Below, one piece after another: positions 42,281 to 51,648 of a DNA stretch of 64,000 nucleotides; positions within the stretch are counted from its first letter, which is position 1; every line of letters starts with the position of its first letter. Both the position numbers and the translations under genes were made by a program. The notes under the pieces are model-generated. The model did not search any database. It saw only the letters and a list, made by a program, of their open reading frames with translations, and had not been told where the DNA came from. The stretch comes from Lachnospiraceae bacterium (GTDB taxonomy: Bacteria; Bacillota; Clostridia; Lachnospirales; Lachnospiraceae), in NCBI GenBank assembly GCA_029067085.1, contig JAIEFE010000013.1:124001-188000 (forward strand), written 5' to 3'.

Positions 42281-44890
42281 ATGGCGGGTCAGGGTACGAA
42301 AGAGTCGTCTGCGAGAAAAAAGAATACGGGAACGAACCGTGCGGCATCGAGCAGCCGGACGAATATCAGACAAAGGCAGCCGGATCCGCCCATGGATCAG
42401 GCAATACGCAACGAGATCCTGCTCTTTGTCCTGGCGGCAGTCGCTCTTGTCCTGTTCCTCTGCAATTTTGGTGTGATCGGAACGGTGGGAAACGCAGTCA
42501 GTGGTGTGATGTTCGGGCTGTTCGGACTGCTGGCTTATGTGGCGCCCCTCATCATCTTTCTGATGATTGCCTTTGGCATTTCCAATATCGGAAATAACAT
42601 CGCCACCAGAAAGCTGATCGCAGGAGCCGTGTTTTTACTTCTTCTTGGTATGGTTTTTGAGTTTTTCAGCACCAATCCGGCTCAGGCAGAGAGTTATCAG
42701 ATGGCTGAGATCTATGGCCGCTGCAGTTCGGGGAAGCAGGGCGGCGGTGTGCTTGCGGGATCGCTTGCCTATCTGTCCTGTAAATTGCTTGGTATGGTTG
42801 GGACCGTGCTTTTTATTCTTGTGCTGGGTATCGTCTGTCTGGTGATCGTCACGGAGAAGTCTTTGATCGGTGGAATGGCGGCAGGGGGCCGAAGAGTCTA
42901 TGAGCGTTCCAGAGAGGACGCCGCATGGCGCAGGGAACGGGCGGATGAGCGGCGTGAGGCGCAGGCTCGCAGACGCGAAGAGAGCGAGAGAGAGCGACGG
43001 GCAAAGGAGGAGGAGCTGGAGAATGAAAAGCTTCTTCGGATGGATAAAAAGGTTTCCGGCGTAATGCTCGACACAGCGCTGGGCCGCGAGGAGGAAAAAG
43101 CAAGAGAAGAGAAAATACGGGATGATATTCATGAGATCATGATAAACGATGAGGACGATGAGACGGAGGAGATACCGACTGCCGATGTGCACAGCCGGCC
43201 ATCTCATCATTACATAGAACAGGAATCGGATGATATGGATGAGATCCATATGGAGGCGACGGATATTCTGCCGGAGCAGCCCATGGATTCCTGGCAGCCC
43301 ATGACGGGCAATCAGATGAAGCCGTCTACCGGCAGGCCACGCGCCGTCGCGGCAAAGAAGCCGCAGGGAGAGGCAAAGAGCGGCGAGAGTGTAAGACCCC
43401 GGAGCGGAAGAGATACCTATCGCTTTCCGACAACGGATCTTTTGGATGCAAAACGTGGTAAAAAAGGGACGGATTCCGACAGGGAGCTTAAGGAGACGGC
43501 GAACCGTCTGGAGCAGATCCTTTCCGATTTCGGAGTAAAGGTGACTGTCACACAGTACAGCAGAGGACCGTCCGTGACACGCTACGAGCTGCAGCCGGAA
43601 CAGGGTGTAAAAGTCAGCAAGATCGTGGGTCTCACCGACGATATCAAACTGAATCTGGCGGCTACGGATATCCGTATCGAAGCCCCCATTCCGGGCAAGG
43701 CGGCCGTTGGCATCGAGGTGCCGAACAAAGAGAACACGGCGGTACCTTTCAGAGATCTTGTGGAATCCTCCGATTTTAAGCAGTTTCCTGCAAATCTGGT
43801 CTTTACGGTGGGGAAAGATATCGGAGGAAAGACTGTGCTTGCGGATATCGCGAAAATGCCGCATCTTTTGATCGCGGGTGCGACGGGATCGGGCAAGTCT
43901 GTCTGTATCAACACCATTATTATGGGTATCTTATTCAAGGCACATCCGGACGATGTAAAGATTATCATGATCGATCCGAAGGTGGTGGAGCTTAGTGTTT
44001 ATAATGGGATTCCCCATCTGCTCCTGCCCGTGGTGACAGATCCCAAAAAGGCAGCGGCTGCACTGCATTGGGGTGTAGCCGAGATGACGGAGCGCTATAA
44101 AAAATTTGCGGATCTCAACGTGCGCGATCTGAAAGGTTACAATAAAAAGGCGGAGAGTATGAAGGCGTCGGGAGATGCCGGTGCGCCGGATAAGCTTCCC
44201 CAGATCCTCATTATCGTGGACGAGCTGGCGGATCTTATGATGGTATCTCCGGGAGAGGTGGAGGAGTCCATCTGCCGTCTGGCGCAGCTTGCGCGTGCCT
44301 GCGGCATCCATCTGATCATTGCGACCCAGCGGCCTTCCGTGGATGTGATCACAGGGCTGATCAAAGCGAACATGCCAAGCCGCGTAGCCTTTGCGGTTTC
44401 AAGCGGCGTGGATTCCCGCACCATTTTGGATATGGTAGGTGCGGAGAAGCTTTTGGGAAAGGGTGATATGCTCTTTTACCCGCAGGGCTATCCAAAACCT
44501 TCACGCATTCAGGGACCTTTTGTCTCCGATGACGAAGTCTCCAGAGTGGTGGATTTCCTGAAGGATTATGCGCCTGAAAACACAGGAAATGATGAGGTTG
44601 AGGAACGGATCAACAGCATGGCGGTAGAGACCGGGACGGCAGGTGTTAGCGCCGCCGGGGAAAGCGCAGACGGATACGACGAGTATTTTGCGGAGGCCGG
44701 ACGTTTCATCATCGAGAAGGACAAGGCTTCTATCGGTATGCTGCAAAGGATGTTCAAGATTGGTTTCAACCGGGCAGCCCGCATTATGGATCAGCTTGCA
44801 GAGGCAGGAGTCGTTGGCGAGGAGGAGGGCACGAAACCCAGAAAAATCCTTATGAGCGCGGCTGAATTTGAAGAGTTGATAGAAAGGTGA
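42281..44890 (+). CDS. DNA translocase FtsK/SpoIIIE
   Basis: 869-residue membrane-anchored DNA pump that clears chromosomes from the division septum; in spore formers it also moves DNA into the forespore. About four transmembrane helices occupy residues 45-195. A very charged coiled linker (about 205-400) follows, then the motor: Walker [13 protein letters not shown], Walker [16 protein letters not shown], and [21 protein letters not shown] in two parts. The C-terminal winged-helix gamma domain is [20 protein letters not shown]. Length is typical. The sequence alone does not separate FtsK from SpoIIIE function. fhs starts five bases later. Confidence 0.93.
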   Translation: MAGQGTKESSARKKNTGTNRAASSSRTNIRQRQPDPPMDQAIRNEILLFVLAAVALVLFLCNFGVIGTVGNAVSGVMFGLFGLLAYVAPLIIFLMIAFGISNIGNNIATRKLIAGAVFLLLLGMVFEFFSTNPAQAESYQMAEIYGRCSSGKQGGGVLAGSLAYLSCKLLGMVGTVLFILVLGIVCLVIVTEKSLIGGMAAGGRRVYERSREDAAWRRERADERREAQARRREESERERRAKEEELENEKLLRMDKKVSGVMLDTALGREEEKAREEKIRDDIHEIMINDEDDETEEIPTADVHSRPSHHYIEQESDDMDEIHMEATDILPEQPMDSWQPMTGNQMKPSTGRPRAVAAKKPQGEAKSGESVRPRSGRDTYRFPTTDLLDAKRGKKGTDSDRELKETANRLEQILSDFGVKVTVTQYSRGPSVTRYELQPEQGVKVSKIVGLTDDIKLNLAATDIRIEAPIPGKAAVGIEVPNKENTAVPFRDLVESSDFKQFPANLVFTVGKDIGGKTVLADIAKMPHLLIAGATGSGKSVCINTIIMGILFKAHPDDVKIIMIDPKVVELSVYNGIPHLLLPVVTDPKKAAAALHWGVAEMTERYKKFADLNVRDLKGYNKKAESMKASGDAGAPDKLPQILIIVDELADLMMVSPGEVEESICRLAQLARACGIHLIIATQRPSVDVITGLIKANMPSRVAFAVSSGVDSRTILDMVGAEKLLGKGDMLFYPQGYPKPSRIQGPFVSDDEVSRVVDFLKDYAPENTGNDEVEERINSMAVETGTAGVSAAGESADGYDEYFAEAGRFIIEKDKASIGMLQRMFKIGFNRAARIMDQLAEAGVVGEEEGTKPRKILMSAAEFEELIER

Positions 44891-44895
44891 AAAGC

Positions 44896-46566
44896 ATGAA
44901 GACAGATATCGAGATCGCACAGGCGGCTGAGCTTCTTCCCATCACGCAGGTGGCTGAGAATATCGGCATAGAGGCGGAAGATCTGGAGGTTTATGGCAAA
45001 TATAAGGCGAAACTTTCCGAAGATTACATAGAAAAGATCAGGAAAAACTCACAGGGACGCCTGATTCTTGTGACGGCGATCAATCCCACTCCGGCGGGGG
45101 AAGGCAAGACTACTATCACGGTAGGGCTGGGGCAGGCTTTTGCCAAATTGGGTAAAAAGGCGATAATCGCGCTGCGGGAGCCGTCACTCGGTCCTTGTTT
45201 TGGCATTAAAGGAGGCGCTGCGGGAGGCGGTTACTCGCAGGTGGTACCTATGGAGGATCTAAACCTTCACTTTACGGGGGATTTCCATGCCATCACCTCC
45301 GCAAATAATCTGCTGGCGGCCCTCCTTGACAATCATATACAGCAGGGAAACCTTCTGCGCATTGATCCAAGACAGATCATCTGGAAGCGCTGCCTTGACA
45401 TGAACGACAGGGCTCTCAGAAATATTGTGGTTGGACTTGGAGGCAAGACGGATGGTATGGTGCGGGAGGATCATTTTGTGATCACCGTGGCCTCGGAAAT
45501 TATGGCAATCCTGTGCCTGGCATCGGATTTCAGGGATTTAAAGGAGCGGCTGGCACGCATTATCGTGGCCTACAACGACAGCGGTGAACCCGTGACGGCG
45601 GGGGATCTGCAGGCGGTGGGGGCGATGGCGGCGCTCTTAAAGGATGCCATGAAGCCAAATCTGATCCAGACACTTGAACATACACCGGCTCTGGTGCACG
45701 GCGGTCCTTTTGCCAATATTGCCCACGGCTGTAACTCCGTCATGGCGACAAAAGCAGCGCTTAACATGGCAGATTATGTAATTACGGAAGCCGGCTTCGG
45801 CGCTGACCTCGGGGCGGAGAAGTTTTTTGATATCAAGTGCCGCATGGCGGACTTGAAGCCGGAAGCAGTGGTGCTTGTAGCCACAATAAGGGCCCTGAAA
45901 TACAATGGCGGTGTGGCGAAAGATGAGCTATCCCACAAGGATTTAAAGGCTCTGCAGGCCGGAATCGTGAATCTGGAAAAACATATTGAAAACATTCACA
46001 AGTATGGGCTGCCCATCGTGGTGGCATTAAATGCTTTCGCGTCGGATACACCTGAGGAGATTGAATATGTGAAACACTTCTGTGAGGACAGGGAATGTGC
46101 CTTCGCTCTTTCCGAAGTCTGGGAGAAGGGTGGAGAGGGCGGTACCACCTTGGCAGAAAAAGTGCTTGAAACGCTGGAGAAGAAGGAGAGCTGTTTTTCG
46201 CCGCTCTACGAGGACGATCTTTCCCTGACAGAAAAAATTCATACCGTAGCCTCGGAGATTTACGGCGCAGGAAGCGTGACCTATACAGCGGCCGCGAAAA
46301 AACAATTGGAAAGATTGACAAGAGAAGGATTCGGACGTCTGCCCGTGTGTATTGCAAAGCCCCAGTATTCTCTGTCGGACGATCCGAAGCTTCTCGGACG
46401 GCCTGTGGGTTTTGAGATGCATGTGCGTGAAGTTTATGTCTCTGCAGGCGCAGGTTTTGTTGTCGTTCTGACAGGCGATGTGATGACCATGCCGGGCTTA
46501 CCGAAGAATCCGGCGGCTTATCGAATCGACGTGGACGATGAAGGAAGAATTGTTGGACTGTTTTAA
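44896..46566 (+). CDS. fhs: Formate-tetrahydrofolate ligase
   Basis: 556-residue enzyme that makes 10-formyl-tetrahydrofolate from formate, THF and [23 protein letters not shown] carries the ATP-binding loop, followed by [20 protein letters not shown] and [20 protein letters not shown]. The C-terminal PLPKNPAA-like signature reads [18 protein letters not shown]. Length is exactly that of the family. ATG 44896 has AAGGTG six bases upstream, overlapping the ftsK stop; a GTG at 44887 is in frame. FolD is encoded next, so the two one-carbon steps are adjacent, separated by the structured leader at 46569-46662. Confidence 0.96.
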   Translation: MKTDIEIAQAAELLPITQVAENIGIEAEDLEVYGKYKAKLSEDYIEKIRKNSQGRLILVTAINPTPAGEGKTTITVGLGQAFAKLGKKAIIALREPSLGPCFGIKGGAAGGGYSQVVPMEDLNLHFTGDFHAITSANNLLAALLDNHIQQGNLLRIDPRQIIWKRCLDMNDRALRNIVVGLGGKTDGMVREDHFVITVASEIMAILCLASDFRDLKERLARIIVAYNDSGEPVTAGDLQAVGAMAALLKDAMKPNLIQTLEHTPALVHGGPFANIAHGCNSVMATKAALNMADYVITEAGFGADLGAEKFFDIKCRMADLKPEAVVLVATIRALKYNGGVAKDELSHKDLKALQAGIVNLEKHIENIHKYGLPIVVALNAFASDTPEEIEYVKHFCEDRECAFALSEVWEKGGEGGTTLAEKVLETLEKKESCFSPLYEDDLSLTEKIHTVASEIYGAGSVTYTAAAKKQLERLTREGFGRLPVCIAKPQYSLSDDPKLLGRPVGFEMHVREVYVSAGAGFVVVLTGDVMTMPGLPKNPAAYRIDVDDEGRIVGLF

Positions 46567-46568
46567 TA

Positions 46569-46662
46569 AAGTGAAAAGAACTTCTAAATTCAGCAGCAAA
46601 GGCTGCTTCATTAAGAAATTCTATGTTTCACTTAGGAGAATGCCTGAAAAGCAGTATTCTCC
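46569..46662 (+). ncRNA. Three-stem leader element, copy 2
   Basis: P1: AAGTGAAA (46569-46576) with TTTCACTT (46626-46633), fully Watson-Crick. P2: TTCTAAAT/ATTAAGAA with one mismatch and AGCAGC/GCTGCT with an AAAG-type loop (46582-46617). P3: GGAGAATGC (46635-46643) with GTATTCTCC (46654-46662). The folD ribosome binding site follows about 16 bases later. It aligns almost without gaps to 38414-38507. No T-run follows P3, so any control would more likely act on translation or RNA processing. Confidence 0.6.
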
Positions 46663-46694
46663 GAACTGATTTAAGAGTTGGAGGGTGATAACAT

Positions 46695-47537
46695 ATGACA
46701 CAGATTATTGATGGAAAAGCTATTTCGGCTCAGATCAAGGATGAGGTAAAAGAAAAGGTTTCAGCCCTAAAGGCACAGGGAAAGAAAGTGTGTCTGGCTG
46801 TGATCCAGGTGGGGGCAGATCCGGCCTCCAGCGTTTATGTCGGCAACAAGAAAAAAGCCTGCGCTTATGTGGGTATCGAATCGCTCGCCTACGAGCTGCC
46901 GGAAGAGACAACGCAGGAGGAGCTTTTGGACCTGATCGCAAATTTAAATAAAAAGGACGAGGTAAATGGAATTCTGGTGCAGCTCCCGCTGCCGGGGCAT
47001 ATTGATGAGGATGCAGTAATCCGTGCCATAGATCCTAAAAAGGATGTGGACGGTTTCCATCCTCAGAGCGTGGGAGCGCTCTGTATCGGACAACCTGGCT
47101 TTATATCCTGTACGCCGGCAGGTATCATAGAGCTTTTGAAGCGTTCGGGGATCGACATTGCCGGAAAGGAGTGTGTGGTCATCGGCCGGAGCAATATTGT
47201 CGGCAAGCCCATGGCGATCCTTCTGCTCAGAGAGAACGCTACAGTTACGGTGGCTCATTCCAGAACGCAGAATCTGCAGGAAGTGACGAGAAGGGCCGAC
47301 ATCCTGGTTGTGGCGGTCGGAAAACCCAAAATGATCACGAGGGATTATGTGAAGGAGGGAGCGGTGGTGATCGACGTGGGAATCCATCGAAATGAAAATA
47401 ACAAGCTCTGCGGCGATGTGGATTATGAGGATGTGTCGCCCGTATGCAGTGCGATCACACCCGTCCCGGGAGGCGTTGGTCCCATGACAATTGCAATGCT
47501 CATGTACAATTGCGTTCGTTCTTTGGAACTTAGGTGA
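46695..47537 (+). CDS. folD: FolD methylene-THF dehydrogenase/cyclohydrolase
   Basis: 280-residue bifunctional enzyme converting 5,10-methylene-THF to 10-formyl-THF with NADP+. Signatures include VGADPASSVYVGNKKKACAY with the catalytic Lys, GILVQLPLPGHIDED, DPKKDVDGFHP, and the nucleotide-binding GRSNIVGKPMAILLL. It ends with TPVPGGVGPMTIAMLMYN. Length is typical. GGAGGG lies nine bases before the ATG. It is downstream of fhs and of a structured leader. Confidence 0.96.
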   Translation: MTQIIDGKAISAQIKDEVKEKVSALKAQGKKVCLAVIQVGADPASSVYVGNKKKACAYVGIESLAYELPEETTQEELLDLIANLNKKDEVNGILVQLPLPGHIDEDAVIRAIDPKKDVDGFHPQSVGALCIGQPGFISCTPAGIIELLKRSGIDIAGKECVVIGRSNIVGKPMAILLLRENATVTVAHSRTQNLQEVTRRADILVVAVGKPKMITRDYVKEGAVVIDVGIHRNENNKLCGDVDYEDVSPVCSAITPVPGGVGPMTIAMLMYNCVRSLELR

Positions 47538-47559
47538 GGTTTTTAGAGAGGAGCGGCCT

Positions 47560-49026
47560 ATGAAGTGCCCTCATTGCGGACAGGAAATGCCGGACGGGCA
47601 TCTTCTCTGCGATCATTGCGGGGAGGAGATACAGATCGTTCCGGATTTCGAGCCGGAAATTGAAACGGAAATCGAGAACAGCATAACGGAGACTCTCTCT
47701 GCGCTTGCCTCCATTCAAGGGGAGAAGACTGCGGATCATGAAACACAGTCAGAAGCAGAAAAAACTTCAGAGCAGGCGGTTTCACTGGCAGCGGTGAAAA
47801 AATGGAGACCGCAGATCATTCTGGGGCTTGCGATTCTTTTTGTAGCTGCGCTGATCTCGTACGCCCTTTACTCCTACCATATTCATACGGTGGATTATCA
47901 GATCAGCAAGGCTAAGGCCTACGCGGAGAGTGGAGCCTACAATCAGGCGATCACCTGTCTGGAGGCAGCGTATAAAGATCACCCGGATGTGGCAGGGATA
48001 CTCTTTCTGGAGGCAGATTATTATTATCTGCAGCAGATGGATGCTTATGCGCTGTCCTCCCTTATGCGGATCATAGACAACGAACAGACGGCCCCTTATT
48101 CCGAAGCGGACGTGGAGGAAGCCTACGGAAAAATCGTTACCATCTACGCAAATCAGGAAGCGTACAGGCAGATAAACGACCTTCTGCTGGGCTGCGACAA
48201 GGAACGCGTTGTAAGCCGTTTTCAGAGCTATCTGGCAATGGAGCCGGAATTCAGCTATGTCGAGGGAAATTACGCGGAAGTGATCCCTCTGAAACTGAGT
48301 TCCAACACGGCCGGCACCATCTATTATACGATGGACGGCACGAAGCCGGACAAAGGCAGTTTGGTCTACACGGCTCCCCTCTTTCTGGAGACGGGAGAAT
48401 ATACGGTCAGTGCCTTTTTTGTAAATGATTATGGCATAGAGAGCGGTGTTGTTACAAAGACCTATATGATCAACCTCACTGTGCCAAACGCTCCTGAAGT
48501 TGAGCTTTACAGCGGTGAGTACACGGAGGCCACGATGATCGCCGTAGAGTCGGTTCCTGACTGTAAGACCTATTACACAACGGATGAGTCTGAACCGACG
48601 GCCGACAGTGTGCCCTATACGGGGCCTATTCCCATGCCGCTCGGAAAGACGTTGTTTAAATTTGTCAACATCAGCGAAGAGGGAATTGCCAGCGAGGTGA
48701 CGACTCGCACCTTCACCCTCAGACTGCAAGGTGCGATCCTCCCGTCAACAGCGGTGACCAATTTGGTCAATCGATTGGTGGAGACAGGATATCTTATAGA
48801 TACGAGCGGAAAAAACACGCGCCAAAGCGGAAACATGAGCTATCAGTTCAGCTCAGTAGTAAAGATAGGCGAGGATCAGAATTATTACACTATAAACGAG
48901 TATTACGACGACGGAACGGGGATGTTGAGCCGTACAGACAAGGTGTTTCTGGTTCAGGTCTACACAGGGGAGACGGCGCAGCTTGGCTATGACGAGGCGG
49001 GTGCGTTTGTGGCGAATCCGGTCTGA
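47560..49026 (+). CDS. Zinc-ribbon membrane protein with chitobiase-C-like domains
   Basis: 488 residues. An N-terminal zinc ribbon (CPHCGQEM, then CDHCGEEI) precedes an acidic, Glu/Thr-rich linker and a transmembrane helix at about 88-108 (IILGLAILFVAALISYALYS). A TPR-like helical stretch (KAYAESGAYNQAITCLEAAY) follows. Two chitobiase/beta-hexosaminidase C-terminal-type domains are marked by IYYTMDGTKPDKGS and TYYTTDESEPTADS. A final globular region ends in YDEAGAFVANPV. The layout suggests a cytosolic zinc ribbon and an extracellular sensor or binding part; the function is unknown. ATG 47560 follows AGAGGAG; the longer frame overlaps folD and is less likely. Confidence 0.75.
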   Translation: MKCPHCGQEMPDGHLLCDHCGEEIQIVPDFEPEIETEIENSITETLSALASIQGEKTADHETQSEAEKTSEQAVSLAAVKKWRPQIILGLAILFVAALISYALYSYHIHTVDYQISKAKAYAESGAYNQAITCLEAAYKDHPDVAGILFLEADYYYLQQMDAYALSSLMRIIDNEQTAPYSEADVEEAYGKIVTIYANQEAYRQINDLLLGCDKERVVSRFQSYLAMEPEFSYVEGNYAEVIPLKLSSNTAGTIYYTMDGTKPDKGSLVYTAPLFLETGEYTVSAFFVNDYGIESGVVTKTYMINLTVPNAPEVELYSGEYTEATMIAVESVPDCKTYYTTDESEPTADSVPYTGPIPMPLGKTLFKFVNISEEGIASEVTTRTFTLRLQGAILPSTAVTNLVNRLVETGYLIDTSGKNTRQSGNMSYQFSSVVKIGEDQNYYTINEYYDDGTGMLSRTDKVFLVQVYTGETAQLGYDEAGAFVANPV

Positions 49027-49071
49027 ACGACAGCTGTTTAGTTTTAAATCAACTGTGGAATATATTTGTAC

Positions 49072-49100
49072 TTGCAAAAGCGGAAAACTTTCGCTATTAT
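49072..49100 (+). promoter_or_regulatory. Promoter of nfnAB
   Basis: TTGCAA (49072-49077), 17-base spacer, TATTAT (49095-49100), 26 bases upstream of the nfnA ATG. No Rex-type site was recognised. Confidence 0.65.
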
Positions 49101-49125
49101 GGAATAGTTCGAGAGGAGGAGTAAG

Positions 49126-50010
49126 ATGTACAGGATTGTAAAAGCAGAAAAACTTGCGGAAAATATTTATCTCATGGATGTGGAAGCGAAACGTGTGGCG
49201 AAGTCCTGCGAACCCGGACAATTTGTTATCGTCAGGATGGATGAAGCCGGCGAGAGGATTCCGCTGACCATCTGTGATTATGACAGAGAAAAGGGAACGG
49301 TCACCATTGTTTTTCAGGTGGTTGGCGCAGCTACGGAATTGATGCGTCATTTGAAGACGGGTGACGCCTTCCAGGATTTTGTAGGACCTTTGGGCTGTCC
49401 TTCCGAGCTTGTGCATGAGGATAAGGAAAGCCTGAAAAAGAAAAGGATTCTTTTTGTGGCCGGGGGACTCGGTACCGCGCCGGTCTATCCTCAGGTAAAA
49501 TGGCTTCATGAGCAGGGCGTCGCTGCGGACGTTATCGTCGGCGCTAAGACAAAGGATCTGCTCATCATGGAGAAGGAGATGGAAGCGGTTGCCAGTAATC
49601 TCTATGTGACCACAGATGACGGTTCCTACGGAAGGAGCGGCATGGTGACAAAGGTGATTGAAGATCTGATCGAGCGTGAAGGTAAGCAGTATGACTTATG
49701 CGTAGCCATCGGCCCTATGATCATGATGAAATTTGTGTGTCTGACCACGAAAAAGTATGATCTTCCCACGATCGTCAGCATGAATCCCATCATGGTGGAC
49801 GGTACGGGAATGTGTGGTGCCTGCCGCCTGACAGTAGACGGTGAGGTGAAGTTTGCCTGTGTGGACGGACCGGAGTTTGACGGTCATAAAGTAGATTTTG
49901 ACCAGGCTATGAAGCGTCAACAGATGTATAAGACAAAAGAGGGCAGAGACTTCTTAAAGGCTAAGGAGGGAGACACCCACCACGGCGGCTGCGGAAACTG
50001 CGCATCATAA
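49126..50010 (+). CDS. nfnA: NfnA-type FAD/NAD-binding oxidoreductase subunit
   Basis: 294-residue flavoprotein related to dihydroorotate dehydrogenase electron-transfer subunits. The FAD domain contains GQFVIVRMDEAGERIPLTI. The NAD-binding domain follows (FVAGGLGTAPVYPQVKWL). The [2Fe-2S] cysteines are in MCGACRLTVDGEVKFACVDG. Paired with the next gene it matches NfnAB, the electron-bifurcating NADH-dependent ferredoxin:NADP+ oxidoreductase. The C-terminus has an extra Cys/His-rich end (HHGGCGNCAS) that could bind metal. GGAGGAG is six bases before the ATG. Sulfide dehydrogenase subunit B is the alternative name for this family. Confidence 0.9.
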   Translation: MYRIVKAEKLAENIYLMDVEAKRVAKSCEPGQFVIVRMDEAGERIPLTICDYDREKGTVTIVFQVVGAATELMRHLKTGDAFQDFVGPLGCPSELVHEDKESLKKKRILFVAGGLGTAPVYPQVKWLHEQGVAADVIVGAKTKDLLIMEKEMEAVASNLYVTTDDGSYGRSGMVTKVIEDLIEREGKQYDLCVAIGPMIMMKFVCLTTKKYDLPTIVSMNPIMVDGTGMCGACRLTVDGEVKFACVDGPEFDGHKVDFDQAMKRQQMYKTKEGRDFLKAKEGDTHHGGCGNCAS

Positions 50011-50032
50011 GAGGAGAGGATGGAGGATAGCC

Positions 50033-51424
50033 ATGACAACAGATGTGTTAAAGAAAGTTCCCGTCAGGGAACAGGACGCGAAACAACGCGCGGCAAACTT
50101 TGAGGAAGTTTGTCTCGGTTACGATAAAGAGGAAGCCATGTGTGAGGCGACCCGCTGCATCAACTGCAAAAATGCGCAGTGCATTAAGGGCTGCCCTGTA
50201 GCGATCAATATTCCCGGTTTCATTGAAAAAGTGAAAGAGGGAGATATCGCGGCAGCCTATCAGGTCATCAGTGAGGCATCTGCGCTTCCCGCAGTCTGTG
50301 GCCGTGTCTGCCCGCAGGAGAGCCAGTGCGAGGGCAAGTGCATCCGCGGCATCAAAGGCGAGCCTGTTTCCATCGGCAAGCTGGAGCGGTTCGTTGCTGA
50401 CTGGGCCAGGGAGAACGGTATAAAGCCGGAAGGCGCGAAGGAGAAAAAGGGAAAGAAGGTAGCTGTCATCGGTTCCGGTCCCGCAGGACTGACCTGTGCG
50501 GGTGATCTGGCAAAGATGGGGTATGAGGTAACTGTTTTTGAGGCGCTTCATGAGCCGGGCGGCGTACTTGTTTACGGTATCCCGGAGTTTCGTCTGCCAA
50601 AAGAGGCGGTTGTTGCAAAAGAGATCGAGAATGTGAGAAGCCTTGGCGTCAAGATAGAGACCAACGTGGTGATAGGAAAATCCGTAACCATAGACGAGCT
50701 GATGGAGGAAGAGGGATTTGATGCCGTGTTCATCGGCTCCGGCGCAGGTCTTCCGAAATTCATGGGTATTCCCGGCGAGCAGGCGCTTGGCGTCTTCTCC
50801 GCGAACGAATATCTGACCAGAAGCAATCTGATGAAGGCTTTTGACGAAACTTCCAATACCCCCATCATGCGCGGAAAGAAGGTTGCCGTTGTGGGTGGCG
50901 GAAACGTGGCGATGGACGCGGCGAGAACCGCACTTCGTCTCGGAGCGGAGGTACACATCGTCTACCGCAGGAGCGAGGAAGAGCTTCCCGCCCGTGTGGA
51001 GGAGGTGCATCATGCAAAAGAGGAGGGTATCATTTTCGACCTTCTGACCAATCCGACAGAGATTCTGGCTGACGAGAACGGCTGGGTATCAGGTATCAAA
51101 TGTGTGCGTATGGAGTTAGGTGAACCTGACGCATCCGGAAGGCGCCGCCCGGTGGTGATCGAGGGCTCCGAGTTCACAATGGAGGTGGACACAGTGATCA
51201 TGTCACTCGGCACTTCGCCCAATCCGCTGATCTCCTCTACAACAAAAGGGTTGGAAGTCAATAAATATAAGTGCATCGTGGCCGAAGAAGACTTTGGCGC
51301 GACAACAAAAGAGGGCGTCTACGCGGGCGGTGATGCAGTGACGGGCGCGGCTACCGTGATTCTGGCTATGGGTGCCGGCAAAGCGGCAGCGAAAGGTATT
51401 GACGAATATTTATCTAAAAAATAG
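50033..51424 (+). CDS. nfnB: NfnB-type / glutamate synthase small-subunit-like protein
   Basis: 463-residue FAD and Fe-S protein. The N-terminal cysteine clusters CINCKNAQCIKGCPV and CGRVCPQESQCEGKC bind two [4Fe-4S] centres. Two Rossmann folds follow: VIGSGPAGLTCAGDLAKMGY for FAD, and VVGGGNVAMDAARTALRLGAE for NADPH. The end GGDAVTGAATVILAMGAGK is typical. Alone this would be called a GltA-like homotetrameric glutamate synthase. Directly after nfnA (22 bases), the NfnB role in NAD(P)H and ferredoxin balance is more likely. A terminator follows at 51437. Confidence 0.9.
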   Translation: MTTDVLKKVPVREQDAKQRAANFEEVCLGYDKEEAMCEATRCINCKNAQCIKGCPVAINIPGFIEKVKEGDIAAAYQVISEASALPAVCGRVCPQESQCEGKCIRGIKGEPVSIGKLERFVADWARENGIKPEGAKEKKGKKVAVIGSGPAGLTCAGDLAKMGYEVTVFEALHEPGGVLVYGIPEFRLPKEAVVAKEIENVRSLGVKIETNVVIGKSVTIDELMEEEGFDAVFIGSGAGLPKFMGIPGEQALGVFSANEYLTRSNLMKAFDETSNTPIMRGKKVAVVGGGNVAMDAARTALRLGAEVHIVYRRSEEELPARVEEVHHAKEEGIIFDLLTNPTEILADENGWVSGIKCVRMELGEPDASGRRRPVVIEGSEFTMEVDTVIMSLGTSPNPLISSTTKGLEVNKYKCIVAEEDFGATTKEGVYAGGDAVTGAATVILAMGAGKAAAKGIDEYLSKK

Positions 51425-51436
51425 AGAATGAGATTT

Positions 51437-51467
51437 CTGCCTGTCGGAAAACGGCGGGCAGTTTTTT
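51437..51467 (+). terminator. Rho-independent terminator of nfnAB
   Basis: A 10-bp stem (51437-51446 with 51452-51461, two G-T pairs), a five-base loop and six T residues. Confidence 0.85.
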
Positions 51468-51648
51468 CTTTGCTTTATAAAAATTGCGACGATTTTTTAT
51501 AAGAAAATCTTAATAAAGAATGCGTGTTATCTTCAAAACTTTCCTGTATGCTTAGAGTGTGCAGGACTTCTCACAGATTTCTGCCGCAGTCTGATATGTT
51601 AAGGTGAGATGAAGCCAATCAAAAACAAGAGAAAGGTATGTGCATTTT

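Noticed and set aside
42635..43864. 409-residue open frame on the minus strand inside ftsK/spoIIIE.
   Set aside because: The sense strand carries unmistakable FtsK motifs; the antisense frame shows no family features.
46569..46694. THF riboswitch upstream of folD.
   Set aside because: The leader has three simple stems and does not resemble the THF riboswitch consensus that I recall. The same element also precedes a sulfhydrylase gene.
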